Source: an uncultured Odoribacter sp. (GTDB lineage: Bacteria > Bacteroidota > Bacteroidia > Bacteroidales > Marinifilaceae). Taken from it: a stretch of DNA of 17,132 bases. The notes beneath the pieces are model-generated. The model made no database searches, was not told where the DNA came from, and saw only the letters and a list, made by a program, of their open reading frames with translations. Positions within the stretch are counted from its first letter, which is position 1. Every line of letters begins with the position of its first letter. Both the position numbers and the translations under genes were made by a program. The stretch spans positions 1-17,132 of the forward strand of contig UQTM01000071.1 in assembly GCA_900544025.1 (NCBI GenBank), written 5' to 3'. Shown here piece by piece: positions 13,754 through 17,132 of the stretch.

Positions 13754-15298
13754 TTAGCTTACGCTATCGGCGCATTTTTCCCCATCCATGGCTGCGGAAA
13801 TGATACCTCCGGCATAGCCAGCCCCCTCTCCGCAAGGGTATAAACCAACCACTTCCGGGTGTACGAACCGCTCGTTTCCTCTCGGTATCCGTAAAGGCGA
13901 AGAAGTCCGGGTTTCCACCCCCAAAAGCAATGCTTTATCCGTGATCAGACCTTTGGCACGCTGGCCAAAAAAACGAAGCCCGTCATGCAGGCGGCGGTAG
14001 ATCAATTCCGGCAACCATTCATGGATCAAAGAACTCGTTACACCTGGTTTGTACGAAGAACGCGGTAACAGGTTGCTATATTTACCCCCTAAAAAATCAG
14101 TTAAAATTTGTGCAGGGGCAAATAAATTTTTTCCGCCTTCTTCCCAGGCTTTTTTTTCTAAAGTTTCCTGCAACCTCAAACCTCCGAAAAGCCCGTGAAA
14201 TCCGAGTTCTCTCAACTCTGCCTCGCCGATAGCGGTCACAATGGCCGAATTAGCCCAGGGCGTATTCCGCCCGGAAGCCGACATGCCGTTCACCACCTGC
14301 TGTTCCTTTCCGGTAGCCGCCGGAACGACGACCCCGCCGGGACACATGCAAAAGGAATACACGCCCCGCCCCTCGATGTTGGTGACAAAACTATATTCTG
14401 CTGCCGGCAGATATTCCCCCCTTCCTGCCGGAGAATGATATTGTATGCAATCGATCAGGTGCTGGGGATGCTCCATCCGCAGCCCCACCGCAAAATCTTT
14501 CGGAACCATAAGCACCGAGCGCTCGTGAAGCATCCGGTAAACATCCCTGGCGGAATGTCCCGTTGCCAGAATCACATCGTCGGCCAGAAATTCCCGGCCT
14601 CCTGCCACAACACCCCGTACAACCCCTTCCTCCAGCAACAGATCGGTCACCCGGCAATTGAAATAAATTTCCCCGCCATACTTTTCGATCGTATGCCGGA
14701 TATTCACAATCACTCCCGGCAGCTTATCCGTGCCTAAATGCGGATGGGCATCCACCAAAATATTTTCGCTCGCTCCGTGATACACCAATATTTCCATGGC
14801 ACGCTGCACATCCCCTCTCTTTTTGGAACGGGTGTATAACTTACCGTCGGAAAAAGTGCCCGCCCCTCCTTCGCCGAATCCAAAATTAGAATCTTCATCC
14901 ACCGATCCGGTGCGGTACAACTGTCCCAGATCTTTCTTCCGCTCCTCTACACATTTTCCCCGCTCCAGCACAATGGGACGAAATCCCCGCTCGATCAGGC
15001 GCAAAGCGGCGAACAACCCGGCCGGCCCGGCTCCCACCACAACCACCGCCCGCTCCCGGCTCACGTCCCGGTAACCCGGAACAAACACCTTTTCGCGGGC
15101 TTCGATCCGGTCGATATGCACGCCTACCACCAAGGTGAACATCACCTTGCGTTGCCGGGCATCGATCGCCCGCTTCAACACCTCCACCCGGCAGATCCGG
15201 CCGGCTTCCACTCCGGCAGCCTTTGCCGCATAACGTTCTAAAAGCGCGGTATCCCCGGCCTCTTCGGGCATCACCCGGATTTGTACCTCTCTATACAT
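13754..15298 (-). CDS. FAD-dependent dehydrogenase of the COG2509 type
   Basis: A 514-residue flavoprotein of uncharacterised function, cytoplasmic, widespread in bacteria. An N-terminal alpha/beta domain (about 1-80) is followed by the FAD-binding Rossmann fold: VVVVGAGPAGLFAALRL (85-101, GxGxxG) and Glu112 at the end of the second strand for the ribose. Other family blocks are DSNFGFGEGGAGTFSDGKLYTR (about 136-157), ILATGHSARD and the C-terminal GLYPCGEGAGYAGGIISAAMDG, which closes around the flavin. The reaction is unknown; homologues are often just called NAD(P)/FAD-dependent oxidoreductase. It lies between porT (80 bases upstream) and HU and may be transcribed with porT; a -7-like TAATTTTG (15381-15374) overlaps the porT stop. 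Confidence 0.9.
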   Translation of the reverse strand: MYREVQIRVMPEEAGDTALLERYAAKAAGVEAGRICRVEVLKRAIDARQRKVMFTLVVGVHIDRIEAREKVFVPGYRDVSRERAVVVVGAGPAGLFAALRLIERGFRPIVLERGKCVEERKKDLGQLYRTGSVDEDSNFGFGEGGAGTFSDGKLYTRSKKRGDVQRAMEILVYHGASENILVDAHPHLGTDKLPGVIVNIRHTIEKYGGEIYFNCRVTDLLLEEGVVRGVVAGGREFLADDVILATGHSARDVYRMLHERSVLMVPKDFAVGLRMEHPQHLIDCIQYHSPAGRGEYLPAAEYSFVTNIEGRGVYSFCMCPGGVVVPAATGKEQQVVNGMSASGRNTPWANSAIVTAIGEAELRELGFHGLFGGLRLQETLEKKAWEEGGKNLFAPAQILTDFLGGKYSNLLPRSSYKPGVTSSLIHEWLPELIYRRLHDGLRFFGQRAKGLITDKALLLGVETRTSSPLRIPRGNERFVHPEVVGLYPCGEGAGYAGGIISAAMDGEKCADSVS

Positions 15299-15378
15299 TA
15301 CGTATTCCAGCTTAGCGATTTAAAAACTTTCCGTCATTCCGAAAATTTCTCCCGGCAACTGCGAAAACCTAAACAAAA

Positions 15379-16101
15379 TTACTCAAAATTAAAACAAATC
15401 GAAAATATACGGGCGTTCAGCTTCTTCAAAGCGTTCGTATAATTCTCATACCCCGGATTTTCCGAATCGTGCCGGTGGACCAGCGCATCCGTCAGGCCAA
15501 GAGAGAAACGTAACTCTATTCCGAATTTAAAATAAGGTAAGTAAAAATCACACCCCGCTCCGGTTTCCAGGAAAACGTCCGAACGCTTTGTCCGGAAATA
15601 CACCGATTTATCCGGTTTCAAATGGTCGTGATTGTGAAAATCGTATTTAAAACTGCCTCCGGCTGTCAGAAAAGGCCGGAAGTTATTGATCCGCTTCGCC
15701 TTATATTTCAGCATCAGCGGTAAATTGATATATACCGATTCATTGTAAGCATACTTTTTTCCGTCCTCTTCCCCCTCTACATTCGTAAAGGCCAAAGAAC
15801 GGTTGGCAAACTCGAGTCCCGGCAAAAAACGCAGGCCCAGGTCCTCACAAATGCGCAATTCCGAAATGATACCCACCGAAAAACCCACATTCAACTTTCC
15901 CGTTTCAGCCCGGTAGCCGTTCATCCCCGACAAAAGAGCCCGGTAATCCATGTAATTCATTCCCAGGCTAAAGCCGAAATGCAACAAAGTACGATCGCCC
16001 CGCTGGTAATTCAAAATACTTGTATTACGCAGCAATTTCTGGCCGGACAAACCGGAAACAATCAGGACACCCGCTAATATGAACAGAATTTTTTTTATCA
16101 T
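15379..16101 (-). CDS. porT: PorT-like outer-membrane beta-barrel protein (type IX secretion)
   Basis: A 240-residue outer-membrane barrel with a signal peptide (MIKKILFILAGVLIVSGLSGQ). It ends in a Phe-containing beta-strand (IFSICFNFE), typical of barrels inserted by BAM. The pattern LHFGFSLGMNYMDYRALL, FSVGIISELRICEDLGLRFLPGL, SVYINLPLMLKYKAKRINNFRPFLTAGG and FLETGAGCDFYLPYFKFGIELRFSLGL agrees closely with PorT/SprT, a component of the type IX secretion and gliding machinery; the weaker alternative is a generic porin-family barrel. The other secretion genes are not in this window, and PorT is commonly encoded apart from them. On the minus strand TATGTTTG (16126-16119) matches a -7 element 18 bases from the ATG, without a good -33. 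Confidence 0.82.
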   Translation of the reverse strand: MIKKILFILAGVLIVSGLSGQKLLRNTSILNYQRGDRTLLHFGFSLGMNYMDYRALLSGMNGYRAETGKLNVGFSVGIISELRICEDLGLRFLPGLEFANRSLAFTNVEGEEDGKKYAYNESVYINLPLMLKYKAKRINNFRPFLTAGGSFKYDFHNHDHLKPDKSVYFRTKRSDVFLETGAGCDFYLPYFKFGIELRFSLGLTDALVHRHDSENPGYENYTNALKKLNARIFSICFNFE

Positions 16102-16177
16102 TCGCTATTTTCAGCACCCAAACATACATAGGGACACCGAGCGAAAGTAACTATTTTCCCGCTTTTTCACAAATCCC

Positions 16178-16209
16178 ATTGCATTTTAACTTAGAAAACA
16201 TTAATTTTA
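16178..16209 (+). promoter_or_regulatory. Possible promoter of the dehydrogenase gene
   Basis: TTG (16179-16181), 20 bases, then TAATTTTA (16202-16209), a 7 of 8 match to the -7 consensus. Transcription from here would begin near 16215 and pass the terminator-like hairpin before the start codon. Confidence 0.4.
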
Positions 16210-16236
16210 GATTCAATTTCTTAACTCAGAACAGGA

Positions 16237-16262
16237 ATCTCTGCCGGGCAGGGATTTTTTTT
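16237..16262 (+). terminator. Terminator-like hairpin just before a start codon
   Basis: ATCTCTG (16237-16243) pairs with CAGGGAT (16249-16255, one G-T pair) around CCGGG, followed directly by eight T residues (16255-16262). The dehydrogenase ATG is 14 bases further on. No plus-strand gene lies upstream, so this is not an ordinary 3' terminator; it may attenuate the leader of the dehydrogenase gene. Confidence 0.6.
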
Positions 16263-16276
16263 GAAAATAGGTCATT

Positions 16277-17035
16277 ATGAACAAAATCGCACTTATCACC
16301 GGAGCAACCTCCGGTATCGGCCAGGCCACCGCGATCAAAGCGGCAGAGGCAGGCTACGATGTAATTATCACGGGACGCCGCCGGGAACGGCTGGAAGAGT
16401 TAGCCGGAATCATACGGAGTAAAGGAGCCGACGTACTTTCCCTTTGCTTCGACGTCCGCCAGCAGGCAGAAGTACAATCGGCCATCGGCAGCCTCGGCGA
16501 TAAATGGAAAAACATCGATGTGCTGGTCAATAACGCAGGACTGGCAGTAGGAGTCAGCCCGATTCAGGAAGGAATTTTAGACGACTGGGAACGTATGATC
16601 GACACCAACGTGAAAGGATTGCTTTACGTCACCCGTGCCGTAGCTCCCCTGCTGATCGCCCGACAAAGCGGGCACATCGTCAATATCGCTTCCATTGCCG
16701 GAAAAGAGGTTTACCCCGGCGGCAACGTGTATTGCGCCACCAAGCACGCAGTGGATGCCCTGTCGAGAGCCATGCGCACGGATATGCTGCGCCACAACAT
16801 CAAGGTCACCAACATTGCTCCGGGCATGGTGGAAACCGAATTTTCCCTCGTCCGCTACAAAGGCAACGGCGAAGCCGCAGCAAACGTATATAAAGGCATC
16901 ACGCCCCTGACAAACGACGACATTGCGGATACGATTATCTTTGCCGTCACCCGTCCGCCCCATGTATGCCTGAACGATATAGTCATTATGCCGACCGCCC
17001 AGGCAAACGCCCGGGATGTAAACCGGGGCGAATAA
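16277..17035 (+). CDS. Short-chain dehydrogenase/reductase, YdfG-like
   Basis: A 252-residue classical SDR enzyme, cytoplasmic. The cofactor motif TGATSGIG (8-15) and an Arg-rich strand end (TGRRRERL, R34-R36) favour NADP(H). NNAG (85-88), N111, S139 (NIASIAG), Y152 and K156 (YCATK) complete the catalytic tetrad. The C-terminal PGMVETEF and NDIVIMPTAQ blocks resemble E. coli YdfG, a 3-hydroxy-acid (serine/allo-threonine) dehydrogenase, so reduction or oxidation of small hydroxy acids is likely; the substrate is not certain. It stands alone between the porT divergent region and a strong terminator. Confidence 0.93.
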   Translation: MNKIALITGATSGIGQATAIKAAEAGYDVIITGRRRERLEELAGIIRSKGADVLSLCFDVRQQAEVQSAIGSLGDKWKNIDVLVNNAGLAVGVSPIQEGILDDWERMIDTNVKGLLYVTRAVAPLLIARQSGHIVNIASIAGKEVYPGGNVYCATKHAVDALSRAMRTDMLRHNIKVTNIAPGMVETEFSLVRYKGNGEAAANVYKGITPLTNDDIADTIIFAVTRPPHVCLNDIVIMPTAQANARDVNRGE

Positions 17036-17070
17036 ATACCGCCTCTCACAAAGAGACGGGTTAGCAAACG

Positions 17071-17117
17071 GCACATAAGCCGGGAAATATACCCGGCTTA
17101 TGTGCTGTATCTTTTTT
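17071..17117 (+). terminator. Strong terminator after the dehydrogenase gene
   Basis: A perfect 14-bp stem, GCACATAAGCCGGG (17071-17084) with CCCGGCTTATGTGC (17092-17105), with a 7-base loop, followed after six bases by T6 (17112-17117). A smaller hairpin, CTCT/AGAG flanked by CCG/CGG, precedes it (17040-17060). Confidence 0.88.
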
Positions 17118-17132
17118 CCAAGCAACGGCATT

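Overview
The window looks like chromosomal DNA of a Bacteroidetes bacterium, most likely order Bacteroidales. Three things point there. The two best promoters near genes have the Bacteroidetes form (TTTG, 19 bases, TAnnTTTG) and Shine-Dalgarno sequences are mostly absent. The gene families are typical of the phylum: a BT_3928-type DoxX protein, a 6-bladed beta-propeller lipoprotein, a dipeptidyl-peptidase III with HECLGH, and a TatA/TatC pair without TatB. A PorT-like outer-membrane protein of the type IX secretion system argues against Bacteroides itself. I cannot name a genus. Almost all of it reads as ordinary core genome; I saw no IS element, phage gene, CRISPR array, rRNA or tRNA.

Layout. 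1-2498 (minus): folP (dihydropteroate synthase), then a secreted protein with two SGNH esterase domains that runs off the left edge. 2593-5265 (plus): a two-repeat Nmad1/DUF1599 protein, a DoxX/MauE-like membrane protein and tpiA, probably one operon, closed by a bidirectional terminator. 5409-6977 (minus): a cupin and a beta-propeller lipoprotein. 7311-11325 (minus): Nudix hydrolase, trmH, a secreted protein of unknown function and an M49 peptidase, closely spaced and partly co-transcribed. 11509-12531 (plus): tatA-tatC from a near-consensus promoter. 12532-13346: an 815-base region without a protein gene. 13347-16101 (minus): HU, a COG2509-type FAD protein and porT. 16277-17035 (plus): a YdfG-like short-chain dehydrogenase with a strong terminator.

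The most interesting part is the noncoding stretch between tatC and the HU gene. On the minus strand it holds a full Bacteroidetes promoter (TTTG, 20 bases, TAAATTTG) with no protein gene downstream. About 5 bases after the -7 element is a perfect 6-bp hairpin, then a 100-nt nested hairpin with about 30 paired bases, then a 3' segment that could pair alternatively with the hairpin's inner arm, then seven T residues. I read this as a candidate small RNA gene of about 200 nt, not recognised as any known family and possibly able to switch between two folds. A second regulatory oddity is a terminator-like hairpin with a T8 tract ending 14 bases before the dehydrogenase start codon.

The genes here serve mainly housekeeping roles: folate and triose metabolism, tRNA methylation, peptide turnover, twin-arginine export, nucleoid structure and protein secretion through the outer membrane. 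No single pathway unites them.
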